10,653 nucleotides of DNA. Origin: Candidatus Cloacimonadota bacterium. GTDB taxonomy: Bacteria > Cloacimonadota > Cloacimonadia > JGIOTU-2. The notes beneath the pieces were generated by a model, which made no database searches, was not told the origin of the DNA, and worked only from the letters and a program-made list of their open reading frames with translations. Positions 1 to 5,970 of the stretch are shown here, piece after piece (the first letter of the stretch is position 1; each line of letters opens with the position of its first letter). Location of the stretch: contig JAGHCS010000068.1 in the NCBI GenBank assembly GCA_021160355.1, positions 1-10,653 on the forward strand, written 5' to 3'. A program made the translations under genes and the position numbers.

Positions 1-87
1 GGATATATCATCTTATATATTCCCTCAGCATCAACATCCCATTCTAATTTTTCATAATTATTCCAATCCAATTTTCAGATGGGAAAC

Positions 88-114
88 CTCTCTAATCGGG
101 AATACCATAGAGAG
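88..114. repeat. Inverted repeat (7-bp arms)
   Basis: CTCTCTA at 88-94 is the exact reverse complement of TAGAGAG at 108-114, with a 13-base loop. CATAGAG is also present twice, at 106-112 and 120-126. No T-run follows closely on either strand, so this does not look like an intrinsic terminator. Its role is unknown, and a 7-bp stem rich in CT repeats could be chance. Confidence 0.3.
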
Positions 115-282
115 AGTATCATAGAGTGATTTTATTTTTACACATAAGAATGTAAGTATTAGTTATTCTTTTCCTTTGCCTTTTATTCATTATGAACACC
201 TTATGCCTTTCCTACTTTAATTATTTTTTTTGTCAAATTTTTCCTGAAAAGAAATTATAAATACCGTTTGCTGGTTCGTAAG

Positions 283-319
283 TTGAACTTTCGAACTAAA
301 AATTCGATAGAAGTTTCAA
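283..319. repeat. Imperfect hairpin downstream of thyX
   Basis: TTGAA at 283-287 pairs with TTCAA at 315-319. Inside, TTCGAA-like segments near 289-294 pair with TTCGA near 303-307 after small bulges, giving about a dozen pairs in total. Read on the minus strand it would lie in the 3' region of the thyX transcript. There is no terminal T-run, so termination is not supported. Confidence 0.35.
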
Positions 320-325
320 TTAGTG

Positions 326-350
326 CGTCCCCAAGTACAATTTGGGAACG
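326..350 (-). repeat. REP-like palindrome, CGTTCCCAA / TTGGGGACG
   Basis: On the plus strand CGTCCCCAA (326-334) faces TTGGGAACG (342-350) around a 7-base loop. The arms are 9 bp with one mismatch. On the minus-strand RNA that mismatch becomes a G-U wobble, so the structure would be a complete 9-bp hairpin in the thyX transcript direction. From memory, palindromes with a TTGGGAACG arm recur between genes in many unrelated bacteria, so this is a candidate copy of a dispersed repeat. That identity is not proven from one copy. Confidence 0.55.
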
Positions 351-370
351 AGATCAAGATCAGTCTTTGT

Positions 371-382
371 TCGATAAATCGA
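371..382. repeat. Short palindrome TCGAT-AA-ATCGA
   Basis: TCGAT (371-375) and ATCGA (378-382) are perfect inverted repeats separated by two bases. The heptamer TTCGATA occurs here at 370-376 and also at 303-309, linking this site to the imperfect hairpin upstream. The two-base gap is too short for an RNA loop, so if it is functional it would more likely be a DNA site. It may be chance. Confidence 0.25.
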
Positions 383-391
383 CATACACCT

Positions 392-411
392 CGCAAGATC
401 GGAATCTTACG
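392..411. repeat. Hairpin AAGAT-CGGA-ATCTT
   Basis: AAGAT (395-399) and ATCTT (404-408) pair around a CGGA tetraloop. After one C-A mismatch, a further CG/CG pair (392-393 with 410-411) extends the stem. No T-run follows on the minus strand; on the plus strand only a loose AT-rich stretch follows. It is one of several closely spaced hairpins in this intergenic region. Confidence 0.35.
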
Positions 412-428
412 TTAAATTATTTGTAGTT

Positions 429-467
429 ATCTGTGTTGATCAGCTTAATCCGCGTGAATCTGTGTGC
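429..467. repeat. Tandem imperfect ~10-bp repeat, ATCYGYGTKR type
   Basis: Four consecutive units can be read: ATCTGTGTTG (429-438), ATCAGCTTA (439-447, one base short and the most diverged), ATCCGCGTGA (448-457) and ATCTGTGTGC (458-467). Read on the minus strand, units 3 and 4 supply the last codons of thyX and unit 2 supplies its TAA stop. From memory, strings of ATCTGYGT units are widespread in noncoding DNA of many bacteria and archaea, so this is probably a fragment of a dispersed repeat. Unit boundaries are my own choice. Confidence 0.5.
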
Positions 468-1860
468 TATTTCTTACGTATAAATTTTTGGGAAATGTGT
501 CTTTTCCACAGATCAAAACTGAAGCGAGTGGCGCTGCTTCTTGTGCTTTTTCTATAATGTTTTGGGCAAGTTCGCGAATATCCCACTGGGCATGAGCATC
601 CTGTCGCAATCTGGCGAAATGACAGAGCTCCCTCATATTGCATTTGAATAAAACAACTTTGTGGTGGGCATTTGTCAGAATATAGTTCTTCACTTCGGGA
701 TATTTTTCCCAAAGAGTTTCATACATTTTTTCTGATTTTTTCATTACATTTCTGAAAGCATCTTTCTGTGCAATCTTCTCAATACTTTTTGGAATAGTGT
801 GTCCAAATTTCGGATCATAATCAGTTGAGATTATCGTTGCAATTCTATGCCTTTTGAGCTGTGCAAAGCACGAAGAACTAATATTCACCTGAAAAACAAG
901 ATCAACTAATTCAAATTCACGGGGTAATGAGTCATGGCAGGTAATGTCATTCAGATGCAGATGCAGAATTTCTTCTTTCACCTGCACAGTCATTCGCTTC
1001 ACTTCATCCAAAACAGTCTGATAATCTCTTCCTTTAGACCGGAAAATTAAACCGGCAATAATTTTCTCATCTGCATATTCAGGAAAGGATAAAAGAGTGC
1101 ATTTCTCTACTTGTTTTATGGATTCTGTAAAGTCATCTGTTTTATATTTTTGAGTGTCATATTTGGATGGTTCGATATAACGAATGAGAGAAGGAGCAAC
1201 ATTCCTGACAAGTTCATACAAACTGTCTGCAAGTTTTTTTGCTTCGATTAGAGGAAGTGCATATAAGCGTTTGAGAAGATGTTCCATACTTCGTGCATTC
1301 AGTGTCATACCCATCTGGGTTTGAGTTGACATAGAAAGCACATACCGTGCATCCTCTTTTGCCCGGCCTTCAATATCTCTTATGGAAAGTGATGTAGTCT
1401 GCTGGAAATATGTTTTCAGTTTTTCAAAAAGAGAAATATAGGTTTCATTTTGCAACTGGATAGTATTTTGAAATTGTTTTAATATAACAGTATCATTTTG
1501 AATTTCTTCAGGAATAACATAGTCTCCATCAATAGTGACGTATCGCTGAGATTTTTCCGTAAATGAAGCCAATCGGGTGCGTTGTACAAATTCAGTAAGA
1601 TAGCGGGAAATGCCGATTATATCAAAGTTAAATACCGCATGCTCGGCAACAGAGCTGTGCCCCATTTCAAAGACAATGGTTTTATTAGATCTTCTTGCTT
1701 TTTCTACATCGAGTACTGCATCTTTCCGAAGTTCATCGACAGATTTTTTTGAACGGCTTATACGTGCATAGGCAGCGGAAATAGTCTCAGGTGTATATTG
1801 AGTTTTTGTAGAAGGAAGCTGGGAAATATCAACGTTGTACCCAGCAAGTATGACTCTCAA
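445..1860 (-). CDS. thyX: Two-domain flavin-dependent thymidylate synthase (long ThyX type)
   Basis: This 471-residue protein is about twice the length of a classical ThyX (about 220) and contains two ThyX-like halves. ThyX makes dTMP from dUMP using methylenetetrahydrofolate, FAD and NADPH. Half 1 has GHSSVAEH (67-74) and RTRLASFTEKSQRY (94-107), close to the family signature RHRxxSxNExSxRY, then an NARS segment (188-191) but no following dUMP-binding motif. Half 2 has KRHRIAT (336-342) without the rest of the signature, but a well-kept end, LRQDAHAQWDI (418-428), matching the LRADSHAQWEI region of standard ThyX. I infer a composite active site shared between halves. The start is TTG at 1860, immediately after the deoC stop, with GGAG five bases upstream; the first in-frame ATG (residue 66) would delete the N-terminal strand. 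It is the last gene of the seven-gene run. The final residues TQIHAD and the stop lie in a tandem repeat. The family call is sure; the activity of this form is inferred. Confidence 0.88.
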   Translation of the reverse strand: MRVILAGYNVDISQLPSTKTQYTPETISAAYARISRSKKSVDELRKDAVLDVEKARRSNKTIVFEMGHSSVAEHAVFNFDIIGISRYLTEFVQRTRLASFTEKSQRYVTIDGDYVIPEEIQNDTVILKQFQNTIQLQNETYISLFEKLKTYFQQTTSLSIRDIEGRAKEDARYVLSMSTQTQMGMTLNARSMEHLLKRLYALPLIEAKKLADSLYELVRNVAPSLIRYIEPSKYDTQKYKTDDFTESIKQVEKCTLLSFPEYADEKIIAGLIFRSKGRDYQTVLDEVKRMTVQVKEEILHLHLNDITCHDSLPREFELVDLVFQVNISSSCFAQLKRHRIATIISTDYDPKFGHTIPKSIEKIAQKDAFRNVMKKSEKMYETLWEKYPEVKNYILTNAHHKVVLFKCNMRELCHFARLRQDAHAQWDIRELAQNIIEKAQEAAPLASVLICGKDTFPKNLYVRNSTQIHAD

Positions 1861-2655
1861 TTACGCTCCGATAATTGCAAGACTTGCGCTTGCTCCGATA
1901 CGATTTGCTCCGGCTGCGATCATTTGGAGTGCTTTGTCAGTATCACGAATTCCACCTGATGCTTTCACTCCCATATAATCTCCAACCACGGTCCGCATCA
2001 GCATAATATCTTCGACTGTTGCTCCTGATTTTGAGAAACCGGTTGAGGTTTTCACAAAGTCGGCACCGGCTTTTTTTGCGATCAGACAGGCGACGATCTT
2101 ATCCCTTTCATTAAGCAGACATGTTTCAAGGATGACCTTCAGTTTCGCTCCGTTTTCATGGCAGAGTTCTGCGATCTTTTCGATTTCGGTGAGTATATAA
2201 TTGTAACCCTGTTCTTTGAGTTCTGCAATGTTCAGCACCATATCACATTCGGTTGCACCCTGCTTGAGAGCGAGCTTGGTTTCTTCTAATTTCGTATGAG
2301 CAAGATTTGCTCCGAGTGGAAATCCAATCACAGAACAAACTGTACGCCTGTCCATCTCTCTCTTTGCAAGTTTAACATTGTAGGGATTTACACACACAGA
2401 TGCAAAATCATAAGTCCGTGCTTCCTGGCACAGTCTGATAATCTCTACATTTGTTGCGTCTGGCTTGAGATTTGTATGATCGATATACTTGGCAAGCCCT
2501 TGTTGTGTGGGCAATTCATCTACCAGAGAATAACTTTTATTTTTATATCCGCACACTGCGCATTGCAAGCAAACCTGGTGAGCTCCGTTACAACTGGAGT
2601 TCAATTTTTCATCCAGAGGCCAGAGCTCCAATGCGATTGATTTAATGTTGTTCAT
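1861..2655 (-). CDS. deoC: Deoxyribose-phosphate aldolase with N-terminal Cys cluster
   Basis: It cleaves 2-deoxyribose-5-phosphate to glyceraldehyde-3-phosphate and acetaldehyde in deoxynucleoside breakdown. The class I aldolase barrel begins near residue 53 (KYIDHTNLKPDAT). The expected catalytic residues are present: Asp138 in ECDMVLNI, the Schiff-base Lys202 in FVKTSTGF and Lys231 in VKASGGIRD. I choose ATG at 2655 (264 residues) because GAGAG stands six bases before it; a longer frame up to 2730 would lie wholly inside ricT. This start overlaps the ricT end by 14 bases, implying translational coupling, and the stop TAA directly abuts the thyX TTG. The first ~50 residues are not part of the usual catalytic core and contain Cys22-x6-Cys29-x2-Cys32-x2-Cys35, which looks like a metal or Fe-S site. 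The role of this extension is unknown. The enzyme call is firm. Confidence 0.93.
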   Translation of the reverse strand: MNNIKSIALELWPLDEKLNSSCNGAHQVCLQCAVCGYKNKSYSLVDELPTQQGLAKYIDHTNLKPDATNVEIIRLCQEARTYDFASVCVNPYNVKLAKREMDRRTVCSVIGFPLGANLAHTKLEETKLALKQGATECDMVLNIAELKEQGYNYILTEIEKIAELCHENGAKLKVILETCLLNERDKIVACLIAKKAGADFVKTSTGFSKSGATVEDIMLMRTVVGDYMGVKASGGIRDTDKALQMIAAGANRIGASASLAIIGA

Positions 2656-3511
2656 CTTTTGCTCTCTTGTTCTTTTTTCCTGAAAATTTAGCTCTTTTCT
2701 TTTTAATTTTTTGCTCAAGATAATCATCAAAACTAATAGTTGTCAACACTCCATTCTCATCTCTAAGTTCTATTCTATAGGTAAGATAATTATTTTTTGC
2801 AACAAACATTTTTTTATCATTATAGAATATCTCTTTACCTATCTCCGGATATTTTTCTGCTTCTTCCCTGTAAAATTCTTCTTCGTACGCAAGACAGCAC
2901 AGGAGTTTACCACACAGTCCACACATCTTTGAAGAAGTCACACTCACATTTTGATCTTTAGCCATCTGGATTGTGACACGGTCAAAATTAAGATCGAGAT
3001 TTTTACAGCATAACTCTCTGCCACATGGTCCCACTCCTCCGAGTCTTTTAATTTCCTGGCGCTCGTTGATCTGGCGGAGTTCAATACGGGTTCGAAATAT
3101 CCGGGCAAGAACTTTGAGAAAATCACGGAAATCAACGCGTGTTTCTGCCATAAAATAAAAGGTCAGTTTATTGCCGTCATACTGGTATTCAACATCCACC
3201 AGATCCATTTCAAATGGCTGATCTTTGAGTGCATCAAGGAATTTATTCTTGGCATCCTCTTCTTTTTCATGAATGCGGTTCATCTTTTCGACATCATCCT
3301 CGCTTGCAACACGGATGATTTTTCTTATTTCATAGAATTCGGGAAGATTGAGTTTCTCTTTTTCAAGTGGATAATTACCCACATAACCCATATCTGCACC
3401 TTTTTCTGCTTCTACAATTACGTATAGACCTTTTCTGAGTTCTATATCATGGGCATTTTCGTAATACCGTTTTTCGTCCTGTTTGAATTTAACTTCTACT
3501 AATCCGTTCAT
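2642..3511 (-). CDS. ricT: PSP1-domain iron-sulfur protein, RicT/YaaT family
   Basis: This 289-residue protein belongs to the PSP1/YaaT family. In Bacillus subtilis RicT (YaaT), with RicA and RicF, forms an Fe-S complex that affects RNase Y-dependent mRNA processing and differentiation; whether partners exist here cannot be seen. The PSP1 core is marked by GPCGRELCC (161-169) and MCGLCGKLLCC (196-206), giving seven cysteines (163, 168, 169, 197, 200, 205, 206), the expected cluster ligands. The N-terminal ~60 residues match the family's start (VEVKFK, GLYVIVEAEKG). The C-terminal ~25 residues are a Lys/Arg-rich tail (KIKKKRAKF onward), possibly RNA-binding. The ATG at 3511 follows the GlmU-like gene by 15 bases; AAAAGG is present but eleven bases upstream, so initiation may depend on coupling. 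The 3' end overlaps deoC by 14 bases. Confidence 0.9.
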   Translation of the reverse strand: MNGLVEVKFKQDEKRYYENAHDIELRKGLYVIVEAEKGADMGYVGNYPLEKEKLNLPEFYEIRKIIRVASEDDVEKMNRIHEKEEDAKNKFLDALKDQPFEMDLVDVEYQYDGNKLTFYFMAETRVDFRDFLKVLARIFRTRIELRQINERQEIKRLGGVGPCGRELCCKNLDLNFDRVTIQMAKDQNVSVTSSKMCGLCGKLLCCLAYEEEFYREEAEKYPEIGKEIFYNDKKMFVAKNNYLTYRIELRDENGVLTTISFDDYLEQKIKKKRAKFSGKKNKRAKDEQH

Positions 3512-3526
3512 TATGTATAAAACCTT

Positions 3527-4759
3527 TTAAAATATTTTTCTGAGAGGTGCTGATTTTTTGTAACAGTTCTCCAAAATTGTTTTTTCATCATCAGTGAGTT
3601 CAAGTCCTCTTCTTGATTTTACATTTTCCGCAGTTTGTATCATCTTCTTCAGATGATACTCTCCCATTCTATTCGCACTTCCAATACTGAAGGAAGGAAT
3701 AAATCCGCTGAAAAGCAAAGAGGTGTACAGATTGCAACCCACTCCAACCACGATACCTGTATTGAAAGTTGTATTTATACCTGTTTTTATATGATCTGCA
3801 AATATGGCTCCGAAAAATTGTGAACCAGTGTCTTTGAAATTTCTTTGGGGATAATAAAAAGCCTTCACATGATTATAATTATTTTTCAAGTCGCTGTTAT
3901 TCGCATCTGCACCAATATTCACCCACTCGCCAACATAGGAATGACCGAGAAATCCTTCATGCTGCTTATTTGAGAATGCTTGAAATATTGTTCCTTCGAT
4001 TTCACCGCCCACCTTGCATACTTTTCCGATCGAAGTGCCCTCGTAAATTTTCGCTCCGATTTTTATTGTGCTCCCCTTACCCACATATACGGGACCTTTG
4101 ATCACTGCATTTGCCATTATTTGCACGTTATCATCGATCATAATGGGCCCATTGGTTGCATCGAGCACAACTCCCGGTTCAACTGTTACATTTTCTCTAA
4201 AGAAAATTTCAGATGATTTCATCATATGGAACGTTCCATCCTGCATATGATTATTTATTTTGTTTTTAGTCAGGAAATTATAATCAAGAGCAATTTGACT
4301 TTCGTTCTTTGCAACTAATTCCCCAATATATTGGATGGGTTGAACTTTTGTATCGATTTTCTCTATTTTTGAAAGAATTTCGTCCAACTGTTCTGTTGAA
4401 ATAACTTTTTCTTGTGCAATTTGAACTTTTGCTGCAATACACACTTCATTATTGAATAGACCTGTTCCCACTTCTAGAGAATCAACTTCTGCCTTCATCA
4501 TCTCATCGAAAAGCAACCTGCCGTTTATGAAAAGATACTCTCCCTCATCAAATTGGTTTATTTTATATTTTTTATATCTAGCAGAATACAGTTTTTTTAG
4601 TTCTTCGCGAAGAAGTAAGTATTTCTCAGCATCAGGATAAAAGCGTGTGATCTTATGCCTGAGCTTAAGAATTCCACACTTCAAATCAAAATAAGCTCTC
4701 GTATATGCAAGGGGCAGGAATGCGTCCCATGAATTATCTTCGAACACGCAAAGCTTCAT
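3527..4759 (-). CDS. GlmU-like sugar nucleotidyltransferase/acyltransferase (alternate bacterial GlmU type)
   Basis: A predicted bifunctional protein of 410 residues. The N-terminal half (about 1-170) opens with KLCVFEDNSW and a PLAYTRAYFDLKCG segment, typical of the alternate GlmU family found in Bacteroidota and relatives rather than the classical GlmU GxGTRM loop. The C-terminal half (from about 185) is a left-handed beta-helix with hexapeptide turns, including KIGAKIYEGTSIG, VGGEIEG, the conserved GFLGHSYVGEWVNIGAD block and KTGINTTFNTGIVVG. Members are annotated as UDP-N-acetylglucosamine diphosphorylase/glucosamine-1-phosphate N-acetyltransferase candidates; the exact substrate cannot be told from sequence. 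I prefer ATG at 4759, with GGAG five bases before it. An upstream GTG at 4765 is in frame, but its codon shares the last G of that GGAG. The meaB TGA (4762-4764) ends three bases before the ATG. It lies between meaB and ricT in the operon. Confidence 0.85.
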   Translation of the reverse strand: MKLCVFEDNSWDAFLPLAYTRAYFDLKCGILKLRHKITRFYPDAEKYLLLREELKKLYSARYKKYKINQFDEGEYLFINGRLLFDEMMKAEVDSLEVGTGLFNNEVCIAAKVQIAQEKVISTEQLDEILSKIEKIDTKVQPIQYIGELVAKNESQIALDYNFLTKNKINNHMQDGTFHMMKSSEIFFRENVTVEPGVVLDATNGPIMIDDNVQIMANAVIKGPVYVGKGSTIKIGAKIYEGTSIGKVCKVGGEIEGTIFQAFSNKQHEGFLGHSYVGEWVNIGADANNSDLKNNYNHVKAFYYPQRNFKDTGSQFFGAIFADHIKTGINTTFNTGIVVGVGCNLYTSLLFSGFIPSFSIGSANRMGEYHLKKMIQTAENVKSRRGLELTDDEKTILENCYKKSAPLRKIF

Positions 4760-4761
4760 GT

Positions 4762-5718
4762 TCACTCCGTTTCTGAATTATTTTGAGATCTTTCAATCAG
4801 GGAAAGTGATATTGTCAAAGGATCGGATTTATTGTCAAATACATCATCAATCAGATCTTCAATTTCCTGATCGGATACAACATTTTCTTTTATATGAGAC
4901 AGTATAGATTGCTGTAAATTGCTGATGATCTCATTTTTGATACGAGCCCGACGCCTGATGTTGAGCACATTATTTTCCTGCTGCAATTTTTGATGGTCAA
5001 GGATAGTTTGATACAATTCCGGTATCCCGATCTTTTTAGGGGCAATGATTTTCACCACCGGTCTTTCAACAGCTTGATTATCACTTATTTGCTGAAGCAT
5101 TTTAAGCTCAGATTCAATTTTTTCACTTCCTTGCCTGTCACATTTATTAATCACAAATATGTCGCCAATTTCCATGATTCCGGCTTTCATTACCTGCACG
5201 CTATCCCCGGAACCCGGTGTAAGCACAAGGAGGACTGTATCAGCATATTTTACTATCTCGACCTCGGATTGTCCTACACCCACGGTTTCAATGATTATGT
5301 AGTCACAGCCGAGCACAGAGAGTATCGTAATAACATTATTTGTTGCAGGAGCAAGCCCGCCGAGATGTCCGCGCGAACCCATACTTCTGATAAAAACTTC
5401 CTTATCAGTTGCGTGTTTTTGAAGACGAATTCTGTCGCCCAATATTGCTCCTCCGGAAAAAGGACTCGTTGGATCAATGGCGACAACTCCTACTTTTTTA
5501 TTATCATTTCTTAACTGTTCAATCAACTTGTCTGTAATAGTACTTTTCCCAACTCCGGGAGCACCTGTGATGCCAACGATGTAGCTTTCTTTTTTAAAAG
5601 GATAGATAGCTGAGACAACTTCCTGAACTTGATTTTGATTTTCTATTTGCGTAATAAGTTGTGCTGCAGCTCTTACATTTCCGGCTTTTAATTGTTCAAT
5701 TTTATTATTTAGATCCAT
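4762..5718 (-). CDS. meaB: MeaB/ArgK-type G3E GTPase, methylmalonyl-CoA mutase chaperone
   Basis: This 318-residue protein is a P-loop GTPase of the MeaB (ArgK/MMAA) family, which protects and reactivates adenosylcobalamin-dependent acyl-CoA mutases and gates cofactor loading. Visible motifs are the Walker A GAPGVGKST (52-60), the family block AIDPTSPFSGGAILGDRIRL (80-99), switch II ETVGVGQSE (144-152) and the guanine-specificity motif NKCD (191-194). The length is normal. No mutase or B12 gene is in the window, so the client must be elsewhere, if MeaB serves the usual role. The start ATG at 5718 lies 18 bases after the DUF4911 stop, but no recognisable Shine-Dalgarno precedes it (TTCTCAAATTAG), unlike most neighbours; translation may be reinitiated from upstream. 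The stop overlaps the GTG just before the GlmU-like start. Confidence 0.94.
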   Translation of the reverse strand: MDLNNKIEQLKAGNVRAAAQLITQIENQNQVQEVVSAIYPFKKESYIVGITGAPGVGKSTITDKLIEQLRNDNKKVGVVAIDPTSPFSGGAILGDRIRLQKHATDKEVFIRSMGSRGHLGGLAPATNNVITILSVLGCDYIIIETVGVGQSEVEIVKYADTVLLVLTPGSGDSVQVMKAGIMEIGDIFVINKCDRQGSEKIESELKMLQQISDNQAVERPVVKIIAPKKIGIPELYQTILDHQKLQQENNVLNIRRRARIKNEIISNLQQSILSHIKENVVSDQEIEDLIDDVFDNKSDPLTISLSLIERSQNNSETE

Positions 5719-5736
5719 CTAATTTGAGAATGTTTA

Positions 5737-5970
5737 CTATTTCCTATTTTCCTTGAGCAATTGTAAAATCTGGTCAACATCTTCTTTGAAATCAAGAGTA
5801 TAAACGACTTTAAGTAATGTTTCTTCTTTATCCACAGTAGTGAAATGACACATCCCTTCAACCGTTTCAAGGATATAACCGAGAAGCTGCAAATTGTTTT
5901 TCTCGGTTTTCAAGACGAGTTCTTCAGAATTTCCTTCGATCTTTGTTCTCGATACTATTTCTAAATCCAT
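5737..5970 (-). CDS. Small DUF4911-type protein
   Basis: A 77-residue cytoplasmic protein with no signal peptide or membrane segment. The pattern LVLKTEKNNLQLLGYILE (19-36), then ..GMCHFTTVDKEETLLKVVY.. and a C-terminal helix DQILQLLKE, fits the DUF4911 family, a small alpha/beta domain of unknown function. Both the family assignment and the fold are recognised by eye, so they are moderately certain. The ATG directly follows the lon TAG with no gap, and AGGAG lies eight bases upstream inside the lon 3' end, so it is surely co-transcribed and probably translationally coupled with lon. No function is known; location alone suggests nothing firm, although Lon and MeaB both deal with protein state. 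Confidence 0.75.
   Translation of the reverse strand: MDLEIVSRTKIEGNSEELVLKTEKNNLQLLGYILETVEGMCHFTTVDKEETLLKVVYTLDFKEDVDQILQLLKENRK

Larger units (their letters stand above)
1..444. other. Intergenic region without a supportable gene
   Basis: No reading frame of useful length and no family resemblance could be found on either strand; the best candidates are peptides of about 22 codons with no convincing context. Positions 1 to about 280 are very AT-rich. Positions 280-444 are more GC-balanced and carry several palindromes (annotated separately), which suggests small repeats or structured RNA downstream of thyX rather than a decayed gene. A TTGACA on the minus strand (236 down to 231) could be a -35 box for something further left, but no matching -10 is seen at normal spacing. 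Confidence 0.6.

Noticed and set aside
125..200. Minus-strand peptide of about 23 codons beginning MNKRQRKR in the left intergenic region
   Set aside because: An AAGG-like element precedes it, but it is short, has no recognised family and lies in AT-rich DNA where such frames are expected by chance.
283..411. CRISPR array or intrinsic terminator in the palindrome cluster
   Set aside because: The palindromes differ from each other with no regular spacers, and none is followed by a T-run.
467..712. Minus-strand 81-codon frame inside thyX
   Set aside because: It is a shifted frame of thyX, whose translation shows strong family motifs throughout; no frameshift is implied.
2491..2655. DeoC N-terminus as a microcompartment encapsulation peptide
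   Set aside because: No shell-protein genes are in the window, and the four clustered cysteines fit a metal site better than an amphipathic helix.
2656..2730. Longer N-terminus for DeoC
   Set aside because: The extra 25 codons lie inside the ricT coding end and read as a highly basic tract unlike DeoC; the ATG at 2655 has its own Shine-Dalgarno.
4760..4765. GTG start for the GlmU-like protein
   Set aside because: The GTG shares a base with the GGAG motif, which is correctly spaced for the ATG at 4759.
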